From JAGQUL01 sp039811765 (lineage in GTDB: Bacteria; Actinomycetota; Thermoleophilia; Gaiellales; SKUG01), in NCBI GenBank assembly GCA_039811765.1, contig JBDHZF010000002.1:1-57385 (forward strand): a stretch of DNA of 57,385 nucleotides, given 5' to 3'. Both the position numbers and the translations under genes were made by a program. The stretch's first letter is position 1; the number at the start of each line of letters is the position of its first letter. Below the pieces are notes generated by a model. The model searched no databases and was not told the DNA's origin. It worked only from the letters and a program-made list of their open reading frames with translations. Positions 16,600 to 25,235 of the stretch are shown here, piece by piece.

Positions 16600-17358
16600 T
16601 CAGTTCGCCGTCACGGCATACGTCGTCTGCACGAGGTAACTCGTGCTCGCCGGCTGCGCCGAACCCGGGTTCACGCGATAGTCGACGGTCACGTCGCCGT
16701 CCGTCATGGACGAGGTGGCGCACACGGTCTGCCCGTTCACAATGGCGTCGGTGTTCTGCTGGAGTCCGTGCCGGTTCGAGTTCGCTGCCATGCCGCCGGT
16801 GCAGGTGCCGCCGTTCACGGTGAGGGCGATACCGAACTTGCCGGATGTCGCCGTCTCCCCTTGCCCGAACTGGCCAGCGCCAGTGCCCGGCGCCTCGCCA
16901 GTCGCCACGTCGACGTCCGTGAACTGGGCGGCTGGGCCGGGACACGTCACCGTGGCCGCTGCGTCGCAGAACGAGTTCGCTCCGCTGGCGCGAGTGCTCT
17001 CGACCAGCAGCGTCGCGCCAAGCGCGCTGTTGTTGCTGCCGAACGTGAGGCGACACGTGGCGAGCGATACGTCGCCGTCGGAAGTGGAGAGCGTGGTGCC
17101 CGTGAAGTTCTTCGTCGACGTGCTGCCGGAGACAGGACCACACAATCCCGCATCGTCCAAGTTCACGTGTACTTCTTTGGACACTGTCGCGCCAACCGTG
17201 ACCGATGATGTGGTTGCCGCCGTGGATCGCGGCACGAGCCCGAAGCCAGTGGCGGCGAGCAGTCCCGCGACGATCAACGCAGCCGCCGGCAGCCACATGA
17301 GCAGCCGCGGATCCAAGGGGATGGGCAGTTGTTTCGCGCGTGTCGTGGACATCGGCAT
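16600..17358 (-). CDS. Secreted Cys-containing surface protein, A1
   Basis: A 252-residue exported protein. After a basic start, WLPAAALIVAGLLAATGFGL forms the signal segment; the rest is Ser/Thr/Gly-rich beta structure with Cys pairs. It shares ATCRLTFGSNNSALGATLLV with the equivalent ATCSIDFGTTNGTLGANLDV of the protein at 19450. It ends in a beta strand YLVQTTYAVTAN with no LPXTG motif, so attachment would need a partner. The start at 17358 has GAGG at good spacing. It is the first gene of a two-gene unit with B1. Family unknown; pilin-like or coat-like subunit is a guess. Confidence 0.65.
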   Translation of the reverse strand: MPMSTTRAKQLPIPLDPRLLMWLPAAALIVAGLLAATGFGLVPRSTAATTSSVTVGATVSKEVHVNLDDAGLCGPVSGSTSTKNFTGTTLSTSDGDVSLATCRLTFGSNNSALGATLLVESTRASGANSFCDAAATVTCPGPAAQFTDVDVATGEAPGTGAGQFGQGETATSGKFGIALTVNGGTCTGGMAANSNRHGLQQNTDAIVNGQTVCATSSMTDGDVTVDYRVNPGSAQPASTSYLVQTTYAVTAN

Positions 17359-17419
17359 GTCACAAAACCTCGATGGTCGGCGATCGATCGATGTTGATGT
17401 CGGCAGTCTCGCGCCGCAC

Positions 17420-17468
17420 CTTGAGGCGCGACGATCGGATCGAGCCGATCGATCTCGTCGCGCTCAAG
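17420..17468. promoter_or_regulatory. Large inverted repeat in the divergent surface-gene promoter region
   Basis: CTTGAGGCGCGACGATCGG pairs with a downstream segment ending TCGTCGCGCTCAAG around an ATCGAG loop, with one single-base and one six-base bulge. It sits between the divergent A1 (start 17358) and A2 (start 17568) genes, so it could be an operator for both or a 5'-leader hairpin of A2. Confidence 0.5.
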
Positions 17469-17567
17469 CTCTCGACCTCGGTTGCCGACAAGGACCTCGA
17501 CGCGGCACGCCGCCGAGCTGACGGCCACCCCGAACCGAGCATGGAAGCACGACAAGGAGTTCAGCCC

Positions 17568-18290
17568 ATGAGCGCCAAGCAGCGAATGCCGAAGCGAACA
17601 GCCCGCCTGATTGCGTTCGGCCCAGCATTGGTGATTGCCTGCGTCACCGCGTACGCAGCATCGGGCGTGTCGCTCGTGGGAAGCGCAACGGGCGCCGCCA
17701 CGGTCGGCGTCACCGGATCGGTGTCGTCGAGCTTCTCCACCACCCCAGGCACCACCGGCGGTTCCGGCGCCACGGGCTGCGCGGACGAGGCGATCGGCAC
17801 GAGCTTCGCGTCGGCGTTCGCCGCGTCGAACGGCTGCACGGTGACGTGGAGCTCGAACAACGCAACCGGATCGGAAGTGGTGTTCGAGAACGACAACGCT
17901 GGCGCCGTGGACTTCTTCTGTGCCGACCCGGACGGCGCCGGCGCATTGCCGCGAAGCTGCGCCGCCGACGGCAACACCGTCGACGACTTGACGGGTTCGG
18001 GCAATCAGCTGGTCGCGCAGGGCTTCGGCTTGGCGCTCGTCAACACCACCGGTGGCGACGGCGCGACCGCGGGCACGGGCGTGTCGGCCGCCGACGCCTC
18101 TCCCGCCGACACCGACAGCATCTGGGCGGGAATCCCCGACCAGGGCAGCGCGGTGCAGTTGTGCCGATACGGCAGCGCGAACGCCACGACGTCGAGCTGC
18201 AACTTCGTGTTCGGCGCGCTCGGCAAGGGCGCAACGCAGGGCGCTGGCGACTACAGCGGCACGCTGCGGTTGACCGCGCAGCTCACCTGA
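17568..18290 (+). CDS. Secreted Cys-containing surface protein, A2
   Basis: A 240-residue exported protein. A Lys/Arg start is followed by the signal helix LIAFGPALVIACVTAYAASG and Thr/Ser/Gly-rich beta sequence. A Cys/N motif (GCTVTWSSNNATGSEVVF) and a Cys-containing distal part (CRYGSANATTSSCNFVFG) parallel A1 and A3, and it ends in a strand GTLRLTAQLT. The ATG has AAGGAG upstream. It is divergent from A1 and lies 87 bp before its membrane-anchored partner B2. Function unknown. Confidence 0.65.
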   Translation: MSAKQRMPKRTARLIAFGPALVIACVTAYAASGVSLVGSATGAATVGVTGSVSSSFSTTPGTTGGSGATGCADEAIGTSFASAFAASNGCTVTWSSNNATGSEVVFENDNAGAVDFFCADPDGAGALPRSCAADGNTVDDLTGSGNQLVAQGFGLALVNTTGGDGATAGTGVSAADASPADTDSIWAGIPDQGSAVQLCRYGSANATTSSCNFVFGALGKGATQGAGDYSGTLRLTAQLT

Positions 18291-18377
18291 GTTCGATGCA
18301 CGACAACGGCTTGTTCGGGCGGCGCTTCGCATGTGCGGGTGCCGCTCGAGCCGTTTCGGGGTAGGGCATTGCTCGGC

Positions 18378-19400
18378 ATGGATCGAATCGCACCGTTGAT
18401 CGTTCGAGTCGTCGCGCTTGCGGCGCTGTTCTGCGCGCTGCTGACCGTTGGCGCATCATCCGCTGCGTGGGCGAAGATCGAGCGGACGCAGGGCACGCCG
18501 AGCGCGGATCCAACGGGCCGGCTCTTCATCTCGCCTGGGCGCGTCGAATCGGACGTGCAACCCGGCGTGGCAACGAGCATCCCGGTCACGTTGACCAACG
18601 ACTCCGACGGCCCGTTCGACGTGTCGGTTCGGGCAACCGATCTCGGGCAGGCAACCGATCCACGAAGCGTGGCGACCTCGGTCGAGGACGGAGAGTTCGG
18701 CGCGGGCGACTGGATCCAGCCGGAGATCTCCGACATTCGGCTCGAACCGTTCGAGACGATCACGTTCGACCTGCTGGTCAACCCACCCGTGGACGCGCCG
18801 ATCGGAACGAACCTTGCCGGTTTGATCGTCGATTCCACCGACGCGGACGGACCCGTCGGCACAGCGGACACCACATCGATGTTCCGCATCGAGGGGTTGA
18901 TCCAGGTTTTCCTCACCGTTCCGGGTCCGGTGAAGCACGACCTGACGATCACGGATGTTGCCGTGCGCGACACCGTGATCCTCGGCGGTCAGCGATTCGC
19001 GGTGTGGGACGTAACGTTCCGCAACGACGGCACCGTGAACGAGCACGTGTCGGGGACGGTCTCGATTCGAAGCATGTTTGGCAACGCCGCGCACCGCGAG
19101 AAGATCGCCAACTTGCTGGTGCTGCGCGGCGCGACCCGCACCACCCGCGTGATCTGGCGCGACCTTCCATGGGTGGGCGCGTTCACCCCGGAAGTTCGCG
19201 TGCGCGGCGACGACGCGAAGCTGATGACCAAGACCGGCGATCGCGTGATCGTCCTGCCATGGTGGCTTCCGGTGCTGCTCGTGCTCGCGGTGCTGGTGCC
19301 GATCTTGGTGATCTGGTGGCGTCGACGGCAGGAGTGGAAGCTGTACCTCGAAGCCGAGGAAGACGACGGCTCGTTCGAACACGGCGGCGGCGCATACTGA
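18378..19400 (+). CDS. WxL-interacting-protein-like (DUF916-like) membrane-anchored surface protein, B2
   Basis: A 340-residue type I membrane protein. The signal (VVALAALFCALLTVGASSAA) is followed by FISPGRVESDVQPGVATSIP, typical of the NEW/DUF916 beta-sandwich start, then WIQPEISDIRLEPFETITFD, PIGTNLAGL and VFLTVPGP. A second beta domain contains FRNDGTVNEHVSGTVSI. VIVLPWWLPVLLVLAVLVP begins the membrane anchor, followed by WWRRRQEWKLYLEAEEDDG. It pairs with A2 upstream and is 49 bp before A3. In Firmicutes, proteins of this layout bind both cell wall and WxL proteins; a comparable tethering role is inferred. Confidence 0.72.
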   Translation: MDRIAPLIVRVVALAALFCALLTVGASSAAWAKIERTQGTPSADPTGRLFISPGRVESDVQPGVATSIPVTLTNDSDGPFDVSVRATDLGQATDPRSVATSVEDGEFGAGDWIQPEISDIRLEPFETITFDLLVNPPVDAPIGTNLAGLIVDSTDADGPVGTADTTSMFRIEGLIQVFLTVPGPVKHDLTITDVAVRDTVILGGQRFAVWDVTFRNDGTVNEHVSGTVSIRSMFGNAAHREKIANLLVLRGATRTTRVIWRDLPWVGAFTPEVRVRGDDAKLMTKTGDRVIVLPWWLPVLLVLAVLVPILVIWWRRRQEWKLYLEAEEDDGSFEHGGGAY

Positions 19401-19449
19401 GGCGAGCGCCTCAAGCGCATCGCTCCATGCGCCGATACCACACTGCAGG

Positions 19450-20103
19450 ATGGGAACCGTCACGCACATTCGCCACGCATCGCCGTGGGTGCCGCTCGCG
19501 ATCGCGTTGGCACTCGTGATCGGTTCGCTCGTGACCGGTCGCGGGCCGGAATCACCCGCAGCTGGCGCGACGGTCGTGCCAGTGACCGGTTCGAACGCGG
19601 CCGTGGTGTCGATCGACACCACAGGGTGCACGCCCGGATCAACGGCGATCGGGGAGCTCGTTCCCGGCACCGACCCGTGGAAGACTGCGCAGGACGAGGG
19701 CGGCGCCACCTGCTCGATCGACTTCGGAACGACGAACGGCACGCTCGGAGCCAATCTCGACGTGCTCGAGGATCCGAGCGCCCCGCCATCGCCGGCGGCG
19801 GCGATGAAGTGCACGGGCGGCGGCTGCAGCGGCCATGCCATCGCCGACTTCTCCGGCAGCGGCGAACCCGCGGCTGGAACGAGCGCGTTCGGCGCGCAGC
19901 TGCTCGGAGCAGGCAGCGGCGCGAGCGCGGTGTGGAGCGCCGCCCCGGCGGTTCACGCGATCGCCGACACGAGCGACACTGCGTGCCAGACTTCGGCGAT
20001 CGGCATGGGCAACTGCACGTTCACCTTCGGCGCGACCGCAGCGGCGTCCGACCCGGCCGGGTCGTACGAGGCGCAGGTTCGTTACGTGGTGCTCGCGCGC
20101 TGA
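19450..20103 (+). CDS. Secreted Cys-containing surface protein, A3
   Basis: A 217-residue exported protein with signal segment WVPLAIALALVIGSLVTG. The mature chain has several Cys (TGCTPGS, ATCSIDFG, KCTGGGCSG, TACQTSAIGMGNCTFTFG) and ends in YEAQVRYVVLAR, as in A1 and A2. The motif ATCSIDFGTTNGTLGANLDV is the clearest link to A1. No sorting motif is present. It lies between B2 and B3, 47 bp before B3. It is probably a subunit exposed on the cell surface; family unknown. Confidence 0.65.
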   Translation: MGTVTHIRHASPWVPLAIALALVIGSLVTGRGPESPAAGATVVPVTGSNAAVVSIDTTGCTPGSTAIGELVPGTDPWKTAQDEGGATCSIDFGTTNGTLGANLDVLEDPSAPPSPAAAMKCTGGGCSGHAIADFSGSGEPAAGTSAFGAQLLGAGSGASAVWSAAPAVHAIADTSDTACQTSAIGMGNCTFTFGATAAASDPAGSYEAQVRYVVLAR

Positions 20104-20150
20104 TCGATTCGCACGTTCCTGCAGCGCGGCACGCGGGAACGACTCCCGTC

Positions 20151-21263
20151 GTGCGAGCGTTCCTGCATCTCGGGGTGATCATCGGCGTGGCTGTTGCGAT
20201 GGCTTCACTCGCGAGCGGAGCAGCAGGCGCGGCGTCGGACGCGGACGACATTCCCAGCAAGCCCGTGACATCCGCGATCGATCGAGGCGACGACCCGGTC
20301 GTGGAACTCGCGCCAGCGAGACTGGACGACATCACGCTGGACCCTGGCGGCCAGCTGCGATTGGCGCTCGAGGTGCGCAACCGCACCGATTTCGCCGTAT
20401 CGTTGAAGCCAACCGTGATCGCGCTCGTTGGATCCACCGACCCAGGTTCGCTGGCATCGCCGGCCGCCGACGATTCGCGACGGAGCGAGGCCGTCGAGTG
20501 GGTGCGAATGCCGTTCGAGCGGTGGCCGTCGCTCGAACCAGGAACGGCCCTTCGATTTCCTGTGACGATCCAGGTGCCGGACGACGCCCGCCCCGGTTTG
20601 CACGCGCTGGGGCTCGGCGTGCAACGCCAGGTGACGGGCGCGTCGATCGGGGGCGTGGACACGAACGACGCGCACGTGCGCGTGACCGCGGACCTGCTCA
20701 GCGAGCTGCTGCTGACGGTGTCCGGCGACGCTCGCGCGCGCGTGCGCGTGAAGAACGTTGACGGACCGCGCTTCGTTCGCAGTGGCCATCCCGCCGAGTT
20801 TCGCGCCACGGCAGCAAACGACGGCGACACGCTGCTGCACATCGACTCGCAGGTGGAGCTCGGCGCGTTCTTGTCGACGGCCAGTCAGACGATTCCGATG
20901 CAAGGACCGAAGGACGGATATCCAACCTTGCCTCGCGGCGTGCGCGAACTTCGCCTGCGTTGGAGCGATCCGCCGCTCGTCGGGTGGTTCACGCCCACGC
21001 TCGTGGTGGTTGGCGGCGAGGGCAGCGGCGTGCGCGTCACACGGCAATTGGACACGGTGTTCGTGCTGCCGCCGTGGTGGCTCGTGTTGCTGGTCGTGTT
21101 CGCGATCTGGCTGCCGGTCCGCGCGTGGCGGCGTCGACGCCGCGTTCGTCATGCCACCGGTGCAGATCGTGAGCTCGCTCGAAGTCGCGTGGAGCAGCGA
21201 CTGCGCAAGCGGGATGCCAAGCAGCGAGCGCGCGACGCCCGGCGTCAGCCGCCGAGGCGCTGA
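20151..21263 (+). CDS. WxL-interacting-protein-like (DUF916-like) membrane-anchored surface protein, B3
   Basis: About 370 residues from a GTG giving a signal FLHLGVIIGVAVAMASLASG. The extracellular part follows the B1/B2 pattern: ITLDPGGQLRLALEVRNRTD, WVRMPFERWPSLEPGTALRF, VPDDARPGLHALG and LLLTVSGD. VFVLPPWWLVLLVVFAIWLP is the membrane anchor with the shared juxtamembrane P-x-W-W, followed by a very basic tail (RRRRRVRHATG to RDARRQPPRR). It pairs with A3. The 3' end overlaps the convergent gene at 21245 by 19 bp. The start is uncertain because no good ribosome site is seen. Confidence 0.7.
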   Translation: MRAFLHLGVIIGVAVAMASLASGAAGAASDADDIPSKPVTSAIDRGDDPVVELAPARLDDITLDPGGQLRLALEVRNRTDFAVSLKPTVIALVGSTDPGSLASPAADDSRRSEAVEWVRMPFERWPSLEPGTALRFPVTIQVPDDARPGLHALGLGVQRQVTGASIGGVDTNDAHVRVTADLLSELLLTVSGDARARVRVKNVDGPRFVRSGHPAEFRATAANDGDTLLHIDSQVELGAFLSTASQTIPMQGPKDGYPTLPRGVRELRLRWSDPPLVGWFTPTLVVVGGEGSGVRVTRQLDTVFVLPPWWLVLLVVFAIWLPVRAWRRRRRVRHATGADRELARSRVEQRLRKRDAKQRARDARRQPPRR

Positions 21264-21547
21264 AGGTACTCGCGCACCTTCTTGGTGTCGGCATCTCCCT
21301 GCGCGAGCATTTGGTACAGCGGCTTGGGGCTGCGCAGCGTCTGCAGCGTCTCGACGTGCCCCGTGGTGAGTCCCTCGCGACGCGCGAACGTGAGCAATCG
21401 CGTGCGGTCCGCGCTGAGGATACGGAAGCTTTCCATCTGGCGCGCTTGGTCGAAGTCGCCGTAGACTCCCACGCCGCCTTTGAGCGCCTCGTCGACTGCG
21501 GCCTTGTATCCGCCTCGGTAATCGAATTCGTTTGAGTCGTCAGCCAT
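21245..21547 (-). CDS. Small hypothetical protein
   Basis: A 100-residue soluble protein starting MADDSNEFDYRGGYKAAVDE, predicted mostly helical, with two helical segments (DQARQMESFRILSADRTRLL and a C-terminal KKVREYLQRLG). No family recognised. It is convergent with B3 and divergent from the next gene; TATAGC about 12 bases before its ATG could be a -10 box. Confidence 0.6.
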   Translation of the reverse strand: MADDSNEFDYRGGYKAAVDEALKGGVGVYGDFDQARQMESFRILSADRTRLLTFARREGLTTGHVETLQTLRSPKPLYQMLAQGDADTKKVREYLQRLGG

Positions 21548-21609
21548 GGTGCGTACGCTATAGCCTCGGCACGACGACACGCGAGCGCGAGCTTGGAGGA
21601 ATCACGAAC

Positions 21610-21861
21610 ATGGCGCACGACATCACCGAACGACGCACGTTCAGGCTGCTGCCCAGCGAGGACATCGGCTTCTCCAAGCCGGCGATCCGATACGAGATCG
21701 ATGGCGAGGATCATGTGCGGCTCGCGCACGAGTTCAAGGCGCCAGAACCCGAGCTGGCTCGAAAGCCCGGCGACCCTGGCTGGTGGACGATCACCGTGTG
21801 GCTTCCCGTGGGCGCGATGCCGCTCGAGCTGATTCCCGATCCGGACGCGCCACTGCTGTGA
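21610..21861 (+). CDS. Small hypothetical protein
   Basis: An 83-residue protein beginning MAHDITERRTFRLLPSEDIG, with a Trp-rich C-terminal part (GWWTITVWLPVGAMPLEL). TTGGAGGAATC provides a strong ribosome site. Its stop overlaps the start of the acetyltransferase gene (GTGA), so the two are co-translated. No family recognised. Confidence 0.65.
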   Translation: MAHDITERRTFRLLPSEDIGFSKPAIRYEIDGEDHVRLAHEFKAPEPELARKPGDPGWWTITVWLPVGAMPLELIPDPDAPLL

Positions 21862-22391
21862 GCGAACCGACGATTCGCGACGCCGAGCCGCGCGACGCGG
21901 CGGCGATCGCGTCGATCCATGTGCGTTGTTGGCAGCACGCGTACGCGGGCATCGTGCCGGACGATCTGCTCGCGTCGCTCGACATCGCTCGGCGCAGGCA
22001 GCAGTGGGAGCGAGCGCTCGACCGCGACGGCGAGCACGCCCCTCGTCGAGGCGCGACCGTGGTGAGCGTGGACGAGTTCGACGACGTCAAGGGCTTCGCG
22101 CAGGTCGGCGCGTCGCAGGGAGAAGGCGCGGACGAATCCCTCGGTGTGTTGTTCGCGATCTACTTGGAGCCGGAGGCGATCGGAACGGGCGTGGGGCGAA
22201 CGCTGCTCGCATCCGCGACAGATCGGCTGCGCGCGGAGGGGTTCACGCGCGCGTGCCTGGAGGTGTTGCCTGAAAACGAGCGCGCGCGGCGCGTGTACGA
22301 AGCCGCGGGCTGGGAAGTGCGCGGCGATCCGTTCGTCGTGGATCACGGCGAGCATCAGCTCGTGCACCTGCGCTACGAGCGGGCGCTCTGA
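21858..22391 (+). CDS. GNAT-family N-acetyltransferase
   Basis: A 177-residue acetyltransferase. The N-terminal strand-helix reads TIRDAEPRDAAAIASIHVRC; the acetyl-CoA loop is GTGVGRTLL (R/Q-x-x-G-x-G/A region) near 112; the C-terminal strand includes CLEVLPENERARRVYEAAGW, a classic motif B. The GTG start overlaps the previous gene. The acceptor substrate is unknown. Confidence 0.85.
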   Translation: MSEPTIRDAEPRDAAAIASIHVRCWQHAYAGIVPDDLLASLDIARRRQQWERALDRDGEHAPRRGATVVSVDEFDDVKGFAQVGASQGEGADESLGVLFAIYLEPEAIGTGVGRTLLASATDRLRAEGFTRACLEVLPENERARRVYEAAGWEVRGDPFVVDHGEHQLVHLRYERAL

Positions 22392-22487
22392 CGACGCGGC
22401 TTTTCCGCGCGCAACTCGGTACGTGCGTACCGGAAAACGATACGAACGCACCGCTCATGGGACGGGATGCCCTCCCTACATCGTCGT

Positions 22488-22673
22488 CTTGTGCCGGCAA
22501 ACCCGGTGCGAAACACCGGTTTGCCGGCACAAGACAGCGACCGCGTCCGGAATTCGACCAAGACAGGACGGAATTCCAGACGCAGTGAACGCGCAGTGGG
22601 TGCCGTCAGATCTGGGATGTGCGTGCACTTGTCTCGGCGTTCCCAGGCAATTCGCTGGCACCTGCGCCGAGAC
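22488..22673. repeat. Three intergenic hairpins between GNAT gene and ribH
   Basis: The 290-bp convergent gap holds no gene but three stem-loops. 22488-22533 is a near-perfect palindrome (CTTGTGCCGGCAAACC with a CGAAA loop; family 2, related to 32512-32618). 22543-22583 has 13-bp arms with one mismatch around a 15-base loop. 22631-22673 has 9-bp perfect arms GTCTCGGCG and CGCCGAGAC enclosing a smaller CCAG/CTGG stem. None has a U-run, so they are not simple terminators, although they separate converging transcripts. Confidence 0.8.
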
Positions 22674-22681
22674 GCCTCCGA

Positions 22682-23221
22682 TCAGCTGGATCGAACGACG
22701 CGGTGCAGCCCGGCGAGCTCGATCGCGGCGCGCGCGGCGTCGCGGCCCACGTTGTGGCCGCCCTGGCCGAGCTGGGCGCGAGCCTTCGCCTGCTCCAGCG
22801 TGTCCACCGTGAGCAGGCCGAACCCGATCGGCAGGTCGTGCTCGAGCTGGACGCGCACGATGCCGTCGGTGGCGGCGCGGCATACGTAATCGAAGTGCGC
22901 GGTCTCGCCGCGAATCACGCAACCGAGCGCGATCACGCCGGCAACGCCGTGACTGGCCTCGGCCAGCGTCTTCGCAGCGAGCGGAATCTCGACCGCCCCC
23001 GGCACGCTCACGGCGCGAATGTGCTCCGGGCGAGCGCCCGACTCGAGCAGCTCGTCCACCGCGCCTTGGTACAGCGCGTCGGTGATCAGACCGTTGAATC
23101 GCGCGACGACGATGCCCCAGCGCGCACTGGCAGCGCTCGGAGCGAACTGCTCCACCGCGACGCCAGCATGGTCGAACGCGCCCTCGGAAGCAGGCGCGAA
23201 ATTGTGCCCATCAGCGGGCAA
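22682..23221 (-). CDS. ribH: RibH, 6,7-dimethyl-8-ribityllumazine synthase
   Basis: The 179-residue enzyme condenses the pyrimidine product of RibD with dihydroxybutanone phosphate. Family motifs: VVARFNGLITD near 38, VPGAVEIPLAAKTLA near 73, GCVIRGETAHFDYVC near 99 and the C-terminal GHNVGRDAARAAIEL. The start is taken as TTG at 23221, which overlaps the ribBA stop by 11 bases and has AGGAG at eight bases. It is the last gene of ribE-ribBA-ribH. Confidence 0.95.
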   Translation of the reverse strand: MPADGHNFAPASEGAFDHAGVAVEQFAPSAASARWGIVVARFNGLITDALYQGAVDELLESGARPEHIRAVSVPGAVEIPLAAKTLAEASHGVAGVIALGCVIRGETAHFDYVCRAATDGIVRVQLEHDLPIGFGLLTVDTLEQAKARAQLGQGGHNVGRDAARAAIELAGLHRVVRSS

Positions 23222-24494
23222 GCGACGGCTCCTGCTCCGGCGCCGCCGCTCCGTTGGCGCTGCCTTGCAGCGCGCCGGAGAGCGCGTCGTCGCTCAACAG
23301 GTGGCCGAGCCGATCGCGCTTGGTGGTGAGGTAGCTGCGGTTGGTGTCGCGCGCGGCGATCTCGAGCGGCAGTCGCGCGCTCACCGGAACGCGGTAGCGT
23401 TCGAGCTCGTCGACCTTGCGGGGGTTGTTGGTGAGCAGCTGCACCGACTGCACGCCGAGGTCGCGCAGGATGTGCGCCGCGGCGTGGAACTCGCGCGGGT
23501 CGGCGTCATGGCCCAGCTCGGTGTTCGCGTCCACGGTGTCGCGCCCGTTCTGTTGCAGCTCGTAGGCGCGCAGCTTGTCGAGCAAGCCGATGCCGCGCCC
23601 TTCCTGAGCCAAGTACACGAGCACGCCGCGTCCCGCCGACTCGATCTCGTCCATCGCGCGCTCGAGCTGTTCGCCACAGTCGCAGCGCAGCGAATGGAAC
23701 ACGTCGCCAGTGGCGCAGGAGCTGTGCACGCGAACGAGCACGTCCTCCGAGCCTGCGACGTCGCCCTTCACGAGCGCCATGTGCTCCAAGCCATCGACGG
23801 TGCCGCGGTAGCCGTACACCTCGAACTCGCCGCGACGGGTCGGCAGCGCGGCGCGCGCGGTGCGCTCCACGTGCAGCTCGGTGCGGCGGCGGTACTCGAT
23901 CATGTCCTCGATCGAGATCATCTTCAGATCGTGCTTCTTGGCGAACTCGAGCAGCTCGGGTACACGAGCCATCGTGCCGTCGTCGTTCATGACCTCGCAG
24001 ATCACGCTGGCCGGCTCGAGCCCCGCGAGCTTGGCCATGTCGACGCTTCCCTCGGTCTGACCGGTGCGCTCGAGCACGCCGTGCGGCTTGGCGCGCAGCG
24101 GGAACACGTGACCAGGGCGGTCGAGGTCCTCGGGGCGGCACTTCGGATCGGCGGCGACGCGGATCGTGTGAGCGCGGTCCTCGGCGCTGATGCCCGTCGT
24201 CACGCCTTCCGCGGCTTCGATCGACACCGTGAACGCAGTCTCGAACCCGGCCTTGTTGCGCGGGTTCTGCAGTGGCAAGTCGAGCTGCTCGATGCGCTCG
24301 GGGCTGAGCGTGAGGCAGATCAGCCCGCGCGCCTCGATCGCCATGAACGTGATCTGCTCGGCGGTGACGTGCTGCGCGGCGACGCACACGTCACCCTCGT
24401 TCTCGCGATCTTCGTCGTCGACGATGATCACCATCTTGCCAGCGCGATAGTCCTCGATCGCGGCTTCGATGGAGTCGAACGGGGAGTCGGACAT
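23211..24494 (-). CDS. ribBA: RibBA, bifunctional DHBP synthase / GTP cyclohydrolase II
   Basis: A 427-residue fusion that starts both branches of riboflavin synthesis. Residues 1-205 are 3,4-dihydroxy-2-butanone-4-phosphate synthase with DDEDRENEGD at 26-35. Residues of about 206-400 are GTP cyclohydrolase II with zinc ligands C260, C271 and C273 in HSSCATGDVFHSLRCDC. Both active sites look intact. A 27-residue Ala/Gly/Glu-rich tail follows. It lies between ribE and ribH. Confidence 0.96.
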   Translation of the reverse strand: MSDSPFDSIEAAIEDYRAGKMVIIVDDEDRENEGDVCVAAQHVTAEQITFMAIEARGLICLTLSPERIEQLDLPLQNPRNKAGFETAFTVSIEAAEGVTTGISAEDRAHTIRVAADPKCRPEDLDRPGHVFPLRAKPHGVLERTGQTEGSVDMAKLAGLEPASVICEVMNDDGTMARVPELLEFAKKHDLKMISIEDMIEYRRRTELHVERTARAALPTRRGEFEVYGYRGTVDGLEHMALVKGDVAGSEDVLVRVHSSCATGDVFHSLRCDCGEQLERAMDEIESAGRGVLVYLAQEGRGIGLLDKLRAYELQQNGRDTVDANTELGHDADPREFHAAAHILRDLGVQSVQLLTNNPRKVDELERYRVPVSARLPLEIAARDTNRSYLTTKRDRLGHLLSDDALSGALQGSANGAAAPEQEPSLAR

Positions 24495-24542
24495 GTAATT
24501 CGCCTTGCCTTGCGTTGGGGGAGCATCGATTACAGGACGAGT

Positions 24543-25148
24543 TTATCGCGAAACGGGCAGCAAGCGCGCCACGTAGCGCGCGATGACGTCCGCCTCGAGG
24601 TTCACGAGGTCGCCCGGAGCGAGCTCGCCGAGATTGGTTCGCTGCTGCGTTTCGGGGATCAGCTGCACGCGAATTCCGTGCTCGAGCACGCCCATCACGG
24701 TGAGCGAGGTTCCGTTCACGGTGATCGATCCGCGGTCGATGCAGTAGCGCAGCACTGAGTCCGGAAGGTCGATCTCGAGGTCGAGCCATCGCCCGTCGGG
24801 TTCGCGATCGGCTGACGAGACGACGCCCGTGGCATCCACGTGTCCTTGCACCAAGTGCCCGCCGAGCGGCGCTCCCGCGCGCAGCGCAGTTTCGAGATTC
24901 ACGCTCGCGCCGGGCGCGAGGGTGGACAGGCGCGTGTGGGAGATCGTCTCCGGCAGGACGTCGAATGTCAGTCGCCACGTGGCGACCTGGGCGTTCTCGA
25001 CTGGTTCGCTGGCGACGATCGTGAGGCAGCACCCGTCAACGGCGACGCTCGCGCCGAGCATCTCGTCGATTCCGGGGGCGTCGAGCACGAGCCGGTTCGG
25101 TTCCAGCGCGACGACGACGCCGCGCGACTGCACGATTCCGGTGAACAT
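24543..25148 (-). CDS. ribE: RibE, riboflavin synthase alpha chain
   Basis: A 201-residue protein made of two lumazine-binding barrels (about 1-97 and 98-190). It begins MFTGIVQSRG; repeat hallmarks are VDGCCLTIV, GGHLVQGHVDATG and VNGTSLTV. It dismutates two lumazines to riboflavin. No FMN-riboswitch (RFN) architecture is seen in the 87 bp upstream. Its usual upstream neighbour ribD is 3.3 kb away, separated by accessory genes. Confidence 0.95.
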   Translation of the reverse strand: MFTGIVQSRGVVVALEPNRLVLDAPGIDEMLGASVAVDGCCLTIVASEPVENAQVATWRLTFDVLPETISHTRLSTLAPGASVNLETALRAGAPLGGHLVQGHVDATGVVSSADREPDGRWLDLEIDLPDSVLRYCIDRGSITVNGTSLTVMGVLEHGIRVQLIPETQQRTNLGELAPGDLVNLEADVIARYVARLLPVSR

Positions 25149-25235
25149 GACGGGAGCCTATCGCTCGCCATACGGCGCTCCGTGCGTTACGATGAGACAT
25201 AACCAACCAGTCGGCAAAACCAGTTGGAGGCAGCG

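Noticed and set aside
17359..17567. Invertible promoter (phase variation) between surface genes
   Set aside because: The inverted repeat arms are only about 20 bp apart and no site-specific recombinase is encoded nearby; a hairpin or operator is simpler.
22488..22533. Simple Rho-independent terminator
   Set aside because: The stem is much longer than usual, lacks a U-run on either strand, and has sequence relatives at 32512-32618, so it is better described as a repeat element.
25149..25235. FMN riboswitch upstream of ribE
   Set aside because: Only 87 bp separate ribE from the divergent antitoxin gene and no RFN conserved blocks are present; none is seen before ribD either, whose start overlaps rsmB.
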